Origin: Paenibacillus tarimensis
GTDB taxonomy: Bacteria > Bacillota > Bacilli > Paenibacillales > Paenibacillaceae
Direction: 5' to 3'
Assembly: GCF_021532315.1 (NCBI RefSeq)
Contig: NZ_JAKGAO010000009.1
Span: 310,001-374,000, forward strand
Length of the DNA: 64,000 nt
Part shown: positions 46,748 through 57,597 of the stretch, piece by piece
Numbering within the stretch: the stretch's first letter is position 1
Layout: each line of letters starts with the position of its first letter
The notes under the pieces: generated by a model
What the model saw: only the letters and a program-made list of their open reading frames with translations
Told to the model about the DNA's origin: nothing
Database searches by the model: none
Position numbers and translations under genes: made by a program

Positions 46748-48007
46748 ATGGCTTTTCAGAAGCCGCCGGGCACACAAGACTTTCTTCCTGCAGCAACTGC
46801 CAAGTGGCAGTTCGTGGAAGGCAAAGCCAGAGCGCTGTGCCGCAGCTATAATTACCGTGAAATCCGGACGCCAATGTTTGAAACGACGGACCTGTTCAAG
46901 CGGGGAGTCGGCGAAACGACGGATATTGTGGAGAAGGAGATGTACACCTTCACGGACAGGGGAGACCGCAGCATTACTCTTCGTCCCGAAGGAACAGCGG
47001 GGGTGGTACGGGCCTATGTGGAGAACAAGCTTTACGGAGAACCGGATGTCGGCAAGCTGTATTATATTGGTCCAATGTTCCGTTATGAACGCCAGCAGGC
47101 AGGGCGTTACCGCCAGTTCCATCAGTTCGGAGTAGAGGCGCTTGGTTCAGCCGACCCAGCGATTGATGCAGAGGTTATCGCGCTCGGCTTATCGTTCTTC
47201 CACTCTATCGGGCTGGAGGATGTGCGCGTGGAGATCAACTCGGTCGGTACTCCGTCCGTCCGCGCCGCTTTCCGCGAAAAGCTGCTTGGCTTCCTGGAGC
47301 CGATGCGGGAGACGCTGTGCAAGGACTGCCAGTCGCGGATGGACCGCAACCCCTTGCGCGTTCTGGACTGCAAGACGGATCAGAAGCATTTCACGGATGC
47401 GCCTTCGATACTGGATAGTCTGGATGAGGAGTGCAGCACGCATTTTGAAGCGGTAAAATCATACTTGGAGGCCATGGGTATCGGCTACACCATCAATTCC
47501 CGGCTTGTGCGCGGACTGGATTACTATACGCACACCGCTTTTGAATATAAGGCGGAAGGCATCGGGGCAATCGACACGGTTGGCGGAGGCGGCCGCTACA
47601 ATGGGCTTGTCGGTGAGATCGGCGGACCGGATCAGCCGGGGATTGGCTTTGGTATTGGTCTTGAGCGGGCTGTCATGCTGCTGGAGAGCAAGAATAGCGG
47701 GGTTGAAGGCCTTGGCCGCCTGGATGTGTATGTTGTCGGGCTCGGTTCTGATGCAGAGCGGGAAACCGTACGGATTGTGCAGCAGCTTCGGGAACAGGGC
47801 CTTGCTGCAGACCGTGATTACCTTGGTCGTAAGATGAAGGCACAGATGAAGTCGGCAGACCGCTACGAAGCTCGCTTTACGGCGATTCTCGGCGAGGACG
47901 AGCTGGCGCGCGGCGAGATTGCGCTGAAGCATATGCAATCCGGCGAACAGCGTGTGGTATCACTGGACAAGCTTGCGGATGAAATCAAGCAGTCCATCTC
48001 ACAATAA
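46748..48007 (+). CDS. hisS: histidine-tRNA ligase
   Basis: A 419-residue class II synthetase charging tRNA-His. PPGTQDFLPA at the N-terminus, LRPEGTAGVVRAY and FRYERQQAGRYRQFHQFG (motif 2), LVRGLDYYTHTAFEY and GGGGRYNGL (histidine binding), and GFGIGLERAVML (motif 3) are all present. AAGGAGGGG precedes the chosen ATG. It follows a T-box leader and is co-transcribed with aspS. Confidence 0.97.
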   Translation: MAFQKPPGTQDFLPAATAKWQFVEGKARALCRSYNYREIRTPMFETTDLFKRGVGETTDIVEKEMYTFTDRGDRSITLRPEGTAGVVRAYVENKLYGEPDVGKLYYIGPMFRYERQQAGRYRQFHQFGVEALGSADPAIDAEVIALGLSFFHSIGLEDVRVEINSVGTPSVRAAFREKLLGFLEPMRETLCKDCQSRMDRNPLRVLDCKTDQKHFTDAPSILDSLDEECSTHFEAVKSYLEAMGIGYTINSRLVRGLDYYTHTAFEYKAEGIGAIDTVGGGGRYNGLVGEIGGPDQPGIGFGIGLERAVMLLESKNSGVEGLGRLDVYVVGLGSDAERETVRIVQQLREQGLAADRDYLGRKMKAQMKSADRYEARFTAILGEDELARGEIALKHMQSGEQRVVSLDKLADEIKQSISQ

Positions 48008-48043
48008 ACCAACTAGGAACATAGAAAGGCAGGAATCTTGACT

Positions 48044-49846
48044 ATGATGCTCAAAACACATGACTGCGGCAAATTGACAAAAGCCGATGTGGGAACAAAG
48101 GTAATCTTGAATGGCTGGGTACAGCGCAGACGCGACCTTGGAGGCGTGCTCTTCATTGATTTGCGCGACCGCACCGGTATTGTACAGATTGTATTCAACC
48201 CGGATTTCTCCGGAGAGGCGCTTGATATCGCTGACCGCGCCCGCAGTGAATATGTGCTTGCCGTAAGCGGCGAAGTGGTCCAGCGTGACCCGGAAACGTT
48301 CAATCCGAACATTGCGACAGGAGAGATCGAAATCCGCGTTAAGGAAATCGAAATCATGAGTGCTGCCAAGACGCCTCCATTTCCGGTTGAGGACGGCGTA
48401 GAGGTTGATGAATCCCTGCGACTGAAGTACCGTTATCTGGATCTGCGCCGGCCCGAGATGCAGAATACGCTGCTGCTTCGTTCGAAGGCGGCCAAAATTT
48501 TCCGTGACTTCCTTGACGGACAGGGCTTTATCGAGGTAGAGACGCCGATTCTGACCAAGAGCTCTCCTGAAGGAGCCAGAGACTACCTTGTACCAAGCCG
48601 GGTTCACCCGGAGGAGTTCTACGCACTCCCACAATCGCCGCAAATTTTTAAGCAGCTGCTTATGGTAGGCGGCATTGAGCGTTATTATCAGATCGCACGC
48701 TGCTTCCGTGATGAAGATCTTCGTGCGGACCGCCAGCCGGAGTTTACGCAGGTGGACATCGAGACCTCGTTCCTGTCTCAGGATCAGCTGCTCGATATGA
48801 TGGAAGAGCTCGCGGTCAAGCTGTTCCGTGAAACAGTAGGCGCCGAACTGTCCCGTCCGTTCCAGCGTATTACGTATGCCGATGCGATGAACAAATATGG
48901 CTCGGATAAGCCTGACCTTCGTTTTGGCCTGGAGATGGAGGATATTACCGATATCGTCTCCGGCAGTGACGTGAAGGTGTTTGCGAGCGTAGCTGCCTCA
49001 GGCGGTGTTGTCAAAGCGCTGAACGCCAAAGGCTGCGCAGGCTGGAGCCGCAAGGAGCTGGATGATCTGCAGCCATTTGCGGCACGATACGGCGGTAAGG
49101 GTCTTGCATGGGTTACCGTTAAGGAAGGCGAGTGGCGCGGACCGATCGTCAAGTTCTTTAAACCCGAAGAGATCAGTGCGTTGAGCGACCGTCTTGGCGT
49201 AGAGGAGGGAGACCTGCTCCTGTTCTCAGCCGACAAGAAGAAAGTGGTTGCGGATGTGCTTGGAAATCTTCGCCTGAAGATCGGCCGCGAGCTGGGCCTG
49301 ATTGACGATTCCGTGTACAAGTTCGCGTGGGTGGTTGACTTCCCGCTGCTTGGCTGGGACGAAGAAGCCAAGCGTTATGTAGCCGAGCATCATCCGTTTA
49401 CCCGCCCTCATGAAGATGATCTGCATCTGTTCGAGACCGATCCGGGCGCGATTCGCGCGCAGGCATATGACCTTGTTCTGAACGGTTATGAGGTCGGCGG
49501 CGGTTCGATGCGGATTTACAAGCGTGAGGTACAGGAAAAGATGTTCAAGGCACTAGGCTTTACGATGGAAGAAGCTTACGAATCATTTGGCTATCTGCTT
49601 GAAGCGTTCGAATATGGTACACCGCCTCATGGCGGCATTGCCTTTGGTTTTGACCGTCTCGTTATGCTTCTTACAGGCCGGACCAACCTGCGTGAGACGA
49701 TTGCATTTCCGAAGACAGCCAATGCTACCGATCTGCTCTGTGACGCGCCAGCGCCTGTTGAGCCGTCCCAGCTTCAGCAGCTGCATATCCGTACCGTGCC
49801 GAAGCCAAGCGCGAAGCCTGGACAGGCAGAAGGACCAAAAGCATAA
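48044..49846 (+). CDS. aspS: aspartate-tRNA ligase (bacterial type)
   Basis: A 600-residue class II synthetase: N-terminal OB-fold anticodon domain ([22 protein letters not shown]), catalytic core motifs ([31 protein letters not shown]), and the bacterial GAD insertion domain around residues 290-410. AAAGGCAGG precedes two adjacent ATGs; a TTG six bases upstream is less likely. Whether it is discriminating or also charges tRNA-Asn cannot be read from the sequence alone. Confidence 0.96.
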   Translation: MMLKTHDCGKLTKADVGTKVILNGWVQRRRDLGGVLFIDLRDRTGIVQIVFNPDFSGEALDIADRARSEYVLAVSGEVVQRDPETFNPNIATGEIEIRVKEIEIMSAAKTPPFPVEDGVEVDESLRLKYRYLDLRRPEMQNTLLLRSKAAKIFRDFLDGQGFIEVETPILTKSSPEGARDYLVPSRVHPEEFYALPQSPQIFKQLLMVGGIERYYQIARCFRDEDLRADRQPEFTQVDIETSFLSQDQLLDMMEELAVKLFRETVGAELSRPFQRITYADAMNKYGSDKPDLRFGLEMEDITDIVSGSDVKVFASVAASGGVVKALNAKGCAGWSRKELDDLQPFAARYGGKGLAWVTVKEGEWRGPIVKFFKPEEISALSDRLGVEEGDLLLFSADKKKVVADVLGNLRLKIGRELGLIDDSVYKFAWVVDFPLLGWDEEAKRYVAEHHPFTRPHEDDLHLFETDPGAIRAQAYDLVLNGYEVGGGSMRIYKREVQEKMFKALGFTMEEAYESFGYLLEAFEYGTPPHGGIAFGFDRLVMLLTGRTNLRETIAFPKTANATDLLCDAPAPVEPSQLQQLHIRTVPKPSAKPGQAEGPKA

Positions 49847-49863
49847 TAGCAGGACGATACCGG

Positions 49864-49887
49864 GGAGAATGCCTGCGGGCGTTCTCC
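49864..49887 (+). terminator. hairpin after aspS
   Basis: GGAGAATGCC pairs with GGCGTTCTCC (one wobble). No T-run follows, so it may be a processing or stability element. Confidence 0.4.
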
Positions 49888-49914
49888 GCGGGTAACATGA
49901 TGAAGTGCAAAGTG

Positions 49915-49957
49915 TGGACTGTCTCATTACGGGTTAATTTCCTGGAGAGACAGTCCA
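49915..49957. repeat. perfect inverted repeat between aspS and tcdA
   Basis: TGGACTGTCTC (49915-49925) and its exact complement (49947-49957) with a 21-base loop, followed by TTCTTAAG. It may be a weak terminator or an operator. Confidence 0.5.
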
Positions 49958-50029
49958 TTCTTAAGTAAACGGCAGCAGGCGGGCAGATATAGCCGACCTG
50001 CGGTCTGTCCCGGAAGGAGCGATATTTAG

Positions 50030-50785
50030 ATGCTGCACCAGTTTTCCCGTACGGAGCTTGCCATTGGGCCTGAAGGGCTTGATGTGATGAAGAACAGCAC
50101 GGTTGCCGTGCTCGGAATTGGCGGAGTCGGATCAATTGCTGCCGAGGCGCTGGCCCGGACAGGGGTGGGCCGGATCATCCTGATCGACAAAGACGTGGTT
50201 GATATAACCAATGTTAACCGGCAGATCCATGCGCTTACGACTACGGTCGGCCAGCCGAAGGCCGATCTGATGCAGGAGCGTATCAAGCTGATTAATCCGG
50301 AGTGCGACGCTGTGTCGCTGCGGATGTTTTATACGGAAGAAACCTATGAGAAGCTGTTTGAGTATGAGCTTGATTATGTGCTGGACGCGTCGGATACACT
50401 CTCTTATAAGGTCCATCTGATTAAGCAGTGCCTGGAGCGGAAAATACCGATCATCTCCAGTATGGGCGCCGCTAACAAGATGGATCCGACCAAGTTCCAG
50501 GTTGTTGATATTTCGAAGACGCATACGGATCCGGTAGCCAGAGTCGTGCGCCAGAAGCTACGCCGCGAAGGCGTCAGGCGCGGAGTTAAGGTTGTTTTCT
50601 CGACGGAGGAGCCTAAGAAGCCGAGGGAAGATGTAACCCAGCGAATCGTACCGGAGAATGCGCCGGAGATTCGTAAAGCACAGATGCCGCCTGCAAGCAA
50701 TGCATTCGTTCCGCCTGTAGCCGGACTGATTATGGTCAGTGTGGCTGTACGTGAGCTGCTGGAGCGGAACGGTGTGAAGGTTTAA
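50030..50785 (+). CDS. tcdA: tRNA threonylcarbamoyladenosine dehydratase (ThiF/E1-like)
   Basis: A 251-residue ATP-dependent enzyme cyclising t6A37 to ct6A in tRNAs. VLGIGGVGSIAAEALARTG is the nucleotide loop, DITNVNRQ the conserved E1 segment, and DASDTLSYKVHLIKQC with the following ISSMGAANKMDPT complete the family pattern. It corresponds to YrvM, also downstream of aspS in B. subtilis. AAGGAG stands before the ATG. Confidence 0.9.
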   Translation: MLHQFSRTELAIGPEGLDVMKNSTVAVLGIGGVGSIAAEALARTGVGRIILIDKDVVDITNVNRQIHALTTTVGQPKADLMQERIKLINPECDAVSLRMFYTEETYEKLFEYELDYVLDASDTLSYKVHLIKQCLERKIPIISSMGAANKMDPTKFQVVDISKTHTDPVARVVRQKLRREGVRRGVKVVFSTEEPKKPREDVTQRIVPENAPEIRKAQMPPASNAFVPPVAGLIMVSVAVRELLERNGVKV

Positions 50786-50817
50786 GAGAACATCTTAAAA
50801 TATTGGCATGTTGAAAG

Positions 50818-50844
50818 CCGGCAGGAATGACCTGCCGGTTTTTT
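50818..50844 (+). terminator. intrinsic terminator after tcdA
   Basis: CCGGCAGG and CCTGCCGG around AATGA, followed by TTTTTT. Confidence 0.9.
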
Positions 50845-50890
50845 GAGCTGGCTGTACTCATGCAGCAAGTGGAGAACATGTGTGCGAATA

Positions 50891-50899
50891 TGGTATAAT
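50891..50899 (+). promoter_or_regulatory. extended -10 promoter for rarA
   Basis: TGGTATAAT fits TGnTATAAT; no convincing -35. It lies about 40 bases before the start codon. Confidence 0.5.
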
Positions 50900-50940
50900 G
50901 GCAGTGAAATAATTAAGTTACGGATGAAAGGAAAGCGGAT

Positions 50941-52263
50941 ATGGACTTATTCTCCTATCAGGAAGAGGCGAAGCCCCGGGCCAGACTGCTCGCAGATCGC
51001 ATGCGTCCTGAGACGCTGGATGATTACATCGGCCAAGCCCATATCGTGGGCCCGGGCAAGTTGCTCAGGAGGGCGATCGAGGGAGACCAGGTGTCTTCCA
51101 TACTGCTGTACGGTCCTCCAGGCTGCGGCAAGACAACGCTCGCCCACATTATCTCGAAGAAGACTGAGGGGGATTTCATCAAGCTGAACGCCGTCGATGC
51201 ATCGGTTAAGGATGTCCGCGAGGTGATTGACCGTGCGAAAACAACGAAATCGATGTACGGCAGGAAGACGATTCTGTTTTTGGATGAGGTCCATCGCTTC
51301 AATACATCACGCCAGGATGCTCTGCTGCCGGCTGTGGAGCAGGGGATCATTATCTTTATCGGCGCAACCACTGAAAATCCGTTCCATCATGTCAACGGGG
51401 CGCTGCTGTCACGATCTACGCTGTTTCAGCTGGAGCCGCTGACAGAGGAGCACGCCATGGAGGCTATGCGGCGGGCGCTGAAGGATAAGGACAGGGGGCT
51501 CGGCTTCATGAAGCTGACGGCCGATGACGAGGCGCTGGCGCATATCGCCTCCATGGCCGGAGGTGATATCAGGCGTGCGCTCAATGCGCTGGAGCTTGCT
51601 GCCGTTACGACCCCCTCCCAGCCTGACGGCTCCGTTCATATTAATCTGGAGGTAGCGGAGGAGTCGATCCGCAAGCCGACGATGAAGGCTGATGAATCGA
51701 CGCAGTACGATGTGCTCTCGGCCTTTCACAAGAGCATACGGGGATCCAGCGATGCGGCACTGTTCTGGTTTCTGTATGCGGTAGAGAAGCTTGGAATGGA
51801 CCCGATGACCTTCCTTAGGCGATTGATTGTCGCATGCAGTGAGGATATTGGGCTGGCCAATCCCCAGGCGATGGTGCAGGCGGTGACCGCAATGGACGCC
51901 TACCATAAGATCGGCTGGCCGGAGGCCAAGTACAATATATCGCAGGCGATCCTGTTTGCCGTGGAGAGCCCGAAGTCCAATGCTGTAACAGAAGCAATCG
52001 GCCGTATCGGGGCAGCGATCGAGCGGAGCGGTACGATGGAGGTGCCGCTGCATCTGCGGGATGGCCATTATAAGGGCTCCGTCCAGCTTGGGCATACCGG
52101 GTACTTGTACCCTCATGACTATCCGGGCCATTATGTGGAGCAGCAGTACCTGCCGGACAGTCTGCACGGACAGGAATACTATCGTGCAACCGCACAAGGC
52201 ATGGAGGAGAAAATCCAGCAAAACCAGGCCAAACGCCGCCGAAACCGTGGTACATCGAGATAG
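50941..52263 (+). CDS. rarA: replication-associated recombination protein RarA (MgsA) AAA+ ATPase
   Basis: A 440-residue clamp-loader-like ATPase acting at stalled forks. Walker A GPPGCGKT is at 58-65, Walker B DEVH at 115-118, GATTENPFH the sensor region, and the C-terminal tetramerisation part contains EDIGLANPQA. The gene follows tcdA as yrvN does in B. subtilis. Length and motifs are normal. Confidence 0.95.
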   Translation: MDLFSYQEEAKPRARLLADRMRPETLDDYIGQAHIVGPGKLLRRAIEGDQVSSILLYGPPGCGKTTLAHIISKKTEGDFIKLNAVDASVKDVREVIDRAKTTKSMYGRKTILFLDEVHRFNTSRQDALLPAVEQGIIIFIGATTENPFHHVNGALLSRSTLFQLEPLTEEHAMEAMRRALKDKDRGLGFMKLTADDEALAHIASMAGGDIRRALNALELAAVTTPSQPDGSVHINLEVAEESIRKPTMKADESTQYDVLSAFHKSIRGSSDAALFWFLYAVEKLGMDPMTFLRRLIVACSEDIGLANPQAMVQAVTAMDAYHKIGWPEAKYNISQAILFAVESPKSNAVTEAIGRIGAAIERSGTMEVPLHLRDGHYKGSVQLGHTGYLYPHDYPGHYVEQQYLPDSLHGQEYYRATAQGMEEKIQQNQAKRRRNRGTSR

Positions 52264-52417
52264 AGGGGCAAAAATCATCGTAAGAGCCAGCAAAAGGTTC
52301 ATAAAGGTCAACCTATGCCGAATAAACATAAATACAGCCATAAAACCGGCGTTTGACGCAAAGGCCTTCATCGACTAATCTTAATTATTATAATGATTAA
52401 TTATATTTTATACCCTG

Positions 52418-52473
52418 AAGGAGGTGCACCTGTCCCCCGATAAAGCCGCCAGGCGGCATACGGAGACAGGGAA
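52418..52473 (+). promoter_or_regulatory. structured leader with sequestered ribosome site before the CNNM gene
   Basis: A free AAGGAGGTG (52418-52426) has no ATG/GTG/TTG at proper distance and overlaps a 10-base palindrome AGGTGCACCT. Directly after it, CCTGTC (52429-52434) pairs with GACAGG (52465-52470), CCG with CGG, and an inner GCCG/CGGC hairpin fills the middle. The 3' arm holds the GGAGACAGGG that should serve the TTG at 52477. The fold would hide that site. Confidence 0.5.
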
Positions 52474-52476
52474 TCG

Positions 52477-53826
52477 TTGAACAGCGACCCGTTACCCATA
52501 TTTTTGAGCTTGATCTTGATTTTGTTACTTGTATTTTTGAACGGCTTTTTTGTAGCGGCTGAGTTCGCCATGGTAAAGGTGAGAGGCAGCCGGATTGACT
52601 CCTTGATGCTTGAAGGCCACAGCAGGGCCAAATATGCGGTGCAGGTGACGAATAACCTGGACGCCTATCTGTCCGTCTGTCAGCTTGGTATCACGCTGGC
52701 TTCGCTTGGACTGGGATGGCTGGGTGAACCGGCAATCGCAAGAATTATTGAGCCTTGGCTGGTGGAGCTTGGGGTCGGAAATGCAGTAGTCGTTCATACG
52801 ATTGCATTTATTATTGCTTTTTCGCTGATTACTTTCATGCACATCGTACTTGGCGAATTGGCACCTAAGACGCTTGCAATCCGAAAATCGGAGGGCATTA
52901 CGCTGCTGACCGCGTGGCCGCTGATTATTTTTCACAAAATCATGTATCCGTTCATCTGGTTTCTTAATGGAACCGCCAACGCGTTGTTGAAGCTGTTTGG
53001 CATAGCACCCGCATCTGAGCATGAATCCGCTCATACGGAGGAAGAAATCCGGATATTGATGAAGGAGAGCCATAAGAGCGGGTTGATTGACAACACGGAG
53101 CTTACCCTCGTGGACAATATCTTTGATTTCGCGGATACAACTGCGAAGGAGATTATGATCCCACGGACGGAAATGAATTGTCTGTACGCTAACCTCTCCT
53201 TTGAGGAGAATCAGAAGTTTGCGCTGCAGGAAATGCATACCCGTTACCCGGTTTGCGAACAGGATAAAGACAACATTATCGGTTTCGTCCATATAAAAGA
53301 TCTGCTCAAAGTCAGCGCCCAGAAGCTGACCAACATCCGTCAGATTACAAGACCGATTACGACGGTGCCTGAATCGATACAGATCAGTACACTGCTTAAG
53401 CTTATGCAGAAGAAAAAGACGCAAATTGCCATCCTCATTGATGAGTACGGCGGAACCTCCGGTCTTGTAACACTTGAGGATATTATGGAAGAGATTGTCG
53501 GTGAGATCCAGGATGAGTTTGACGAGGAACGTCCGGATCTTGAGCAGCGTGACGGGCGGACCTATTCCATCAACGGTTTAATGCTGATTGAAGAGGTGAA
53601 CAGCTACTTTGGCCTTGAGATCGAGAGCGATGATTATGATACGATCGGCGGCTGGATTTATGCGCAGGTGGAAATCCCGCCGAAGAAGGGGCAGAGCGTT
53701 TACTATCGCGATACCCATGAGTTTAAGATTGAGGAAACGGATCATCTCCGTATCTCCCGAATTACTGTGAAGCTTCTGGATTCACTGGACAGCGAGGAAC
53801 CGCTGCTTCAATCGGAGACAGGATAG
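52477..53826 (+). CDS. CNNM/CorC (hemolysin C) family membrane protein with CBS domains
   Basis: A 449-residue protein. An N-terminal CNNM membrane domain covers about residues 1-190 (FLNGFFVAAEFAMVKVRGSR; HIVLGELAPKTLAI), then a pair of CBS domains at 210-340 (IMIPRTEMNCLYA; DEYGGTSGLVTLEDIMEEI), and a CorC_HlyC domain at the C-terminus. Relatives are linked to magnesium or sodium-coupled ion efflux. The TTG is the only possible start after an in-frame stop at 52441. Expression may be set by the leader just upstream. Confidence 0.93.
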   Translation: MNSDPLPIFLSLILILLLVFLNGFFVAAEFAMVKVRGSRIDSLMLEGHSRAKYAVQVTNNLDAYLSVCQLGITLASLGLGWLGEPAIARIIEPWLVELGVGNAVVVHTIAFIIAFSLITFMHIVLGELAPKTLAIRKSEGITLLTAWPLIIFHKIMYPFIWFLNGTANALLKLFGIAPASEHESAHTEEEIRILMKESHKSGLIDNTELTLVDNIFDFADTTAKEIMIPRTEMNCLYANLSFEENQKFALQEMHTRYPVCEQDKDNIIGFVHIKDLLKVSAQKLTNIRQITRPITTVPESIQISTLLKLMQKKKTQIAILIDEYGGTSGLVTLEDIMEEIVGEIQDEFDEERPDLEQRDGRTYSINGLMLIEEVNSYFGLEIESDDYDTIGGWIYAQVEIPPKKGQSVYYRDTHEFKIEETDHLRISRITVKLLDSLDSEEPLLQSETG

Positions 53827-53839
53827 CAAATGCCAAAAG

Positions 53840-53881
53840 AAGGCTGTCAGCGGTCTAATGACCAAGCTGGCAGCCTTTTTT
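53840..53881 (+). terminator. terminator after the CNNM gene
   Basis: AAGGCTGTCAGC pairs with GCTGGCAGCCTT (one wobble), followed by TTTTT. Confidence 0.85.
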
Positions 53882-53937
53882 GCAATGTTTGATTACCGGA
53901 CTATGTTTTACTGTGATAAACGGCTAGAATAAGCCAA

Positions 53938-53963
53938 GCCCTGCAATCGTTAGACTGCAGGGC
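53938..53963 (-). terminator. hairpin after mnmA (reverse strand)
   Basis: GCCCTGCA and TGCAGGGC form an 8-bp stem seven bases past the mnmA stop. The T-run is weak on the reverse strand. Confidence 0.55.
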
Positions 53964-53970
53964 CTGTCTC

Positions 53971-55179
<1,209 letters not shown>

Positions 55180-55184
55180 TTAAC

Positions 55185-55193
55185 ATTGTACCA
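55185..55193 (-). promoter_or_regulatory. extended -10 promoter for mnmA
   Basis: On the reverse strand TGGTACAAT matches TGnTATAAT with one change; a TGAAAA 17 bases upstream is a weak -35. Confidence 0.5.
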
Positions 55194-55430
55194 CATCCCG
55201 CAATATGTTTTCATACTATGTTATACGGACCGAAGCCATTGAGCAGCATGCCAGAGGACATGAGTCGAACGAATTAATTTACAGAGCCGACACGTTTTTT
55301 AACGCAAACTTAAGCTGATATGTTAACATAGAACTGTTATGGGAATACCATGTTTTACTTTAGGTAGATACTACAGGTACAGGTCCATTTGACGGACCGG
55401 TGCCGTTCGGACGGAAGAGGTGCGCTTAAT

Positions 55431-55850
55431 TTGAAAATCTCAACGAAGGGCCGTTACGGTCTAACGATAATGATGGAGCTAGCTGCAAAGTTTGGCGAGG
55501 GTCCGCTTTCTCTCAAAAGTATTGCGGAACGGAATCAGTTGTCGGAACATTATCTCGAGCAGCTGGTTGCGCCGCTGCGGAACGCAGGCATGGTCAAGAG
55601 CATTAGAGGCGCCTATGGCGGTTATGTGCTGTCCAAAGAGCCTGAGAATGTGACAGCCGGCGATATTATCCGGATCCTGGAAGGGCCGATTTCACCAGTC
55701 GATTTTACGGAAGAGGATGATCCGGCCAAGCGGGATTTGTGGCTGCGGATCAGAGACAGTATTGCAAGTGTGCTTGATTCGACCACGCTGGCTGACCTGA
55801 TCGCCTTCAAGGATGAGAGTGAAATAGACAGCTATATGTTCTACATTTAA
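55431..55850 (+). CDS. cymR: Rrf2-family regulator CymR
   Basis: A 139-residue winged-helix repressor. KISTKGRYGLTIMMELA, LSEHYLEQLVAPLRNAG and SIRGAYGGYVL match CymR, the Firmicutes cysteine-metabolism repressor, which works in complex with CysK. The iron-sulfur cysteines of IscR are absent. A TTG start fits AGAGGTG and the family N-terminus. It is followed 23 bases later by the cysteine desulfurase, as in B. subtilis. Confidence 0.92.
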   Translation: MKISTKGRYGLTIMMELAAKFGEGPLSLKSIAERNQLSEHYLEQLVAPLRNAGMVKSIRGAYGGYVLSKEPENVTAGDIIRILEGPISPVDFTEEDDPAKRDLWLRIRDSIASVLDSTTLADLIAFKDESEIDSYMFYI

Positions 55851-55873
55851 TGAATGACTGAGGAATGATACTG

Positions 55874-57028
55874 ATGAGAACCTTTTATCTGGATCATGCG
55901 GCCACGACACCAATGCATCCGCAGGTTGTGGAAGTAATGATGGATATTTTGCAGGGACAGCCGGGAAATGCATCCAGCATACACGCTTACGGCCGTGCCG
56001 CAAGGCAGCGGCTTAACAAGGCAAGAGACATGATAGCGGAGGCGATCGGCTGCAAGCCTTCCGAGCTGATTTTCACTTCGGGAGGTACGGAAAGCGACAA
56101 CACTGCTCTGATGGGCGGGGCGGCCGCCATGCTGAAGAAGGGCCGGAATCATATCATTACTTCCGCAATCGAGCATTATGCCGTACTGCATGCCTGTGAG
56201 GCGCTTGCGGAGCGGGGGTTTGAGGTAACGGTTCTGCCTGTTGACCCAGAGGGAAACGTTTCTCTGGATGAGCTGAGGGAGGCCCTACGCCCTGAAACAG
56301 CTCTTGTCAGCATCATGTGGGGGAACAATGAGGTAGGCACAATGCAGCCGGTCGGACAGATCGGCGAGCTGGTCCGCAGCCATGGCGCCTTATACCATAT
56401 AGATGCCGTGCAGGCGCTGGGTGCAGTACCAATCCGGCTGTCAGAGCTCGCGGCAGATTTCGTATCCTTCTCGGCACATAAGATTAACGGGCCTCATGGC
56501 ACAGGCGCATTGTACATAGCAGCAGGAACGCCCTTTGAGCCTTCCGTCTTCGGCGGAGCGCAGGAGCGCAAACGGCGCGCGGGAACCGAGAATATTGCCG
56601 GTATCGCTGGTTTTGCCGAGGCTGTCCGTCTCTCAGCCTCAGATTTACATAACAAAGCTGCCGGTACGGCAGCGCTCCGTGATCGGTTCGAGCAGCAGAT
56701 GAAGGCCGCGCTTGGCGAGGACTTCGCTGTGATCAACGGCAGCTTGGACAACCGCCTGCCCCACATCACTAATATCAGCCTGATCGGGACGGATACGGAG
56801 ACGATGCTGATGAATCTGGATATGGAAGGCATAGCAGCGGCAAGCGGATCGGCCTGTACCTCAGGTTCGCTCGAGCGCTCACATGTTCTGAAGGCAATGG
56901 GCCTTCCGGAGGATCGGCTGATGTCAGCCGTACGTTTCAGCTTCGGTTTGGGGAATACTATGGAAGAAGTGGAGACAGCGGTGGGTAAAATTGCAACCGT
57001 TGTGAAGCGAATCCGTAGTAATTCTTAG
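55874..57028 (+). CDS. cysteine desulfurase (YrvO/IscS-like)
   Basis: A 384-residue PLP enzyme taking sulfur from cysteine. FYLDHAATTPMHP opens the fold; SAHKINGPHGTGALYI carries the PLP lysine; SGSACTSGSLERSHVL carries the active-site cysteine on its loop. Together with the divergent mnmA it should form the dedicated tRNA-thiolation pair known from B. subtilis YrvO-MnmA. The ATG at 55874 is chosen by AGGA spacing; one at 55865 is possible. Confidence 0.94.
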   Translation: MRTFYLDHAATTPMHPQVVEVMMDILQGQPGNASSIHAYGRAARQRLNKARDMIAEAIGCKPSELIFTSGGTESDNTALMGGAAAMLKKGRNHIITSAIEHYAVLHACEALAERGFEVTVLPVDPEGNVSLDELREALRPETALVSIMWGNNEVGTMQPVGQIGELVRSHGALYHIDAVQALGAVPIRLSELAADFVSFSAHKINGPHGTGALYIAAGTPFEPSVFGGAQERKRRAGTENIAGIAGFAEAVRLSASDLHNKAAGTAALRDRFEQQMKAALGEDFAVINGSLDNRLPHITNISLIGTDTETMLMNLDMEGIAAASGSACTSGSLERSHVLKAMGLPEDRLMSAVRFSFGLGNTMEEVETAVGKIATVVKRIRSNS

Positions 57029-57043
57029 GGGGCTTGCAACACA

Positions 57044-57583
57044 GTGATCAAGCTTCAGAATGTGCTCAGGCTGCCAGTTATCGAAGTCGGTACAGGTGAC
57101 CAGATTGGCAAGGTGATGGATCTGTGGTTCGATGAGCACTGGGTTGCCTCAGGACTGATTATACAATCAAGCAGATGGTGGCTGACTACCTACTATACTG
57201 CTGTTCTTTGGGATAATGTACAAGCCTGCGGCAGCGATGCAGTGATGATTAAGGACAGGAATGACGTACAGCGTCTCCGTGCCACAGAGATCGGCCGTAC
57301 TTTCCAGACTGGCGTAATCAAGCTCCGGGATATGGCGGTCGTCACCGAGAAGGGCAACCAGCTTGGACATGTATCAGATGTTTATTTTAGGAAAGAAATG
57401 GGTACACCAATAGTAGGTTTTGAATTGTCAGATGGTTTTGTCTCGGACTTGATGGAAGGACGGAAGTGGTTGAAAATACCTGCTGATCCTGACGAAGTCA
57501 CTTTGGGAGAGGATGTCATTATCGTCCCGGCCCGCTGCGAGAAAGACCTGGAGGCAATCGTGGCTTCTGAAACGGGAAAATAG
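57044..57583 (+). CDS. PRC-barrel domain protein (YrrD-like)
   Basis: A 179-residue protein with two PRC-barrel halves (VIEVGTGDQIGKVMDLWFDE and VVTEKGNQLGHVSDVYFRKE). PRC barrels act in RNA handling or protein contacts; the role of YrrD is not settled. Start GTG 15 bases after the desulfurase stop, with GGGGG before it. Confidence 0.82.
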   Translation: MIKLQNVLRLPVIEVGTGDQIGKVMDLWFDEHWVASGLIIQSSRWWLTTYYTAVLWDNVQACGSDAVMIKDRNDVQRLRATEIGRTFQTGVIKLRDMAVVTEKGNQLGHVSDVYFRKEMGTPIVGFELSDGFVSDLMEGRKWLKIPADPDEVTLGEDVIIVPARCEKDLEAIVASETGK

Positions 57584-57597
57584 GGAGATATGCTTTT

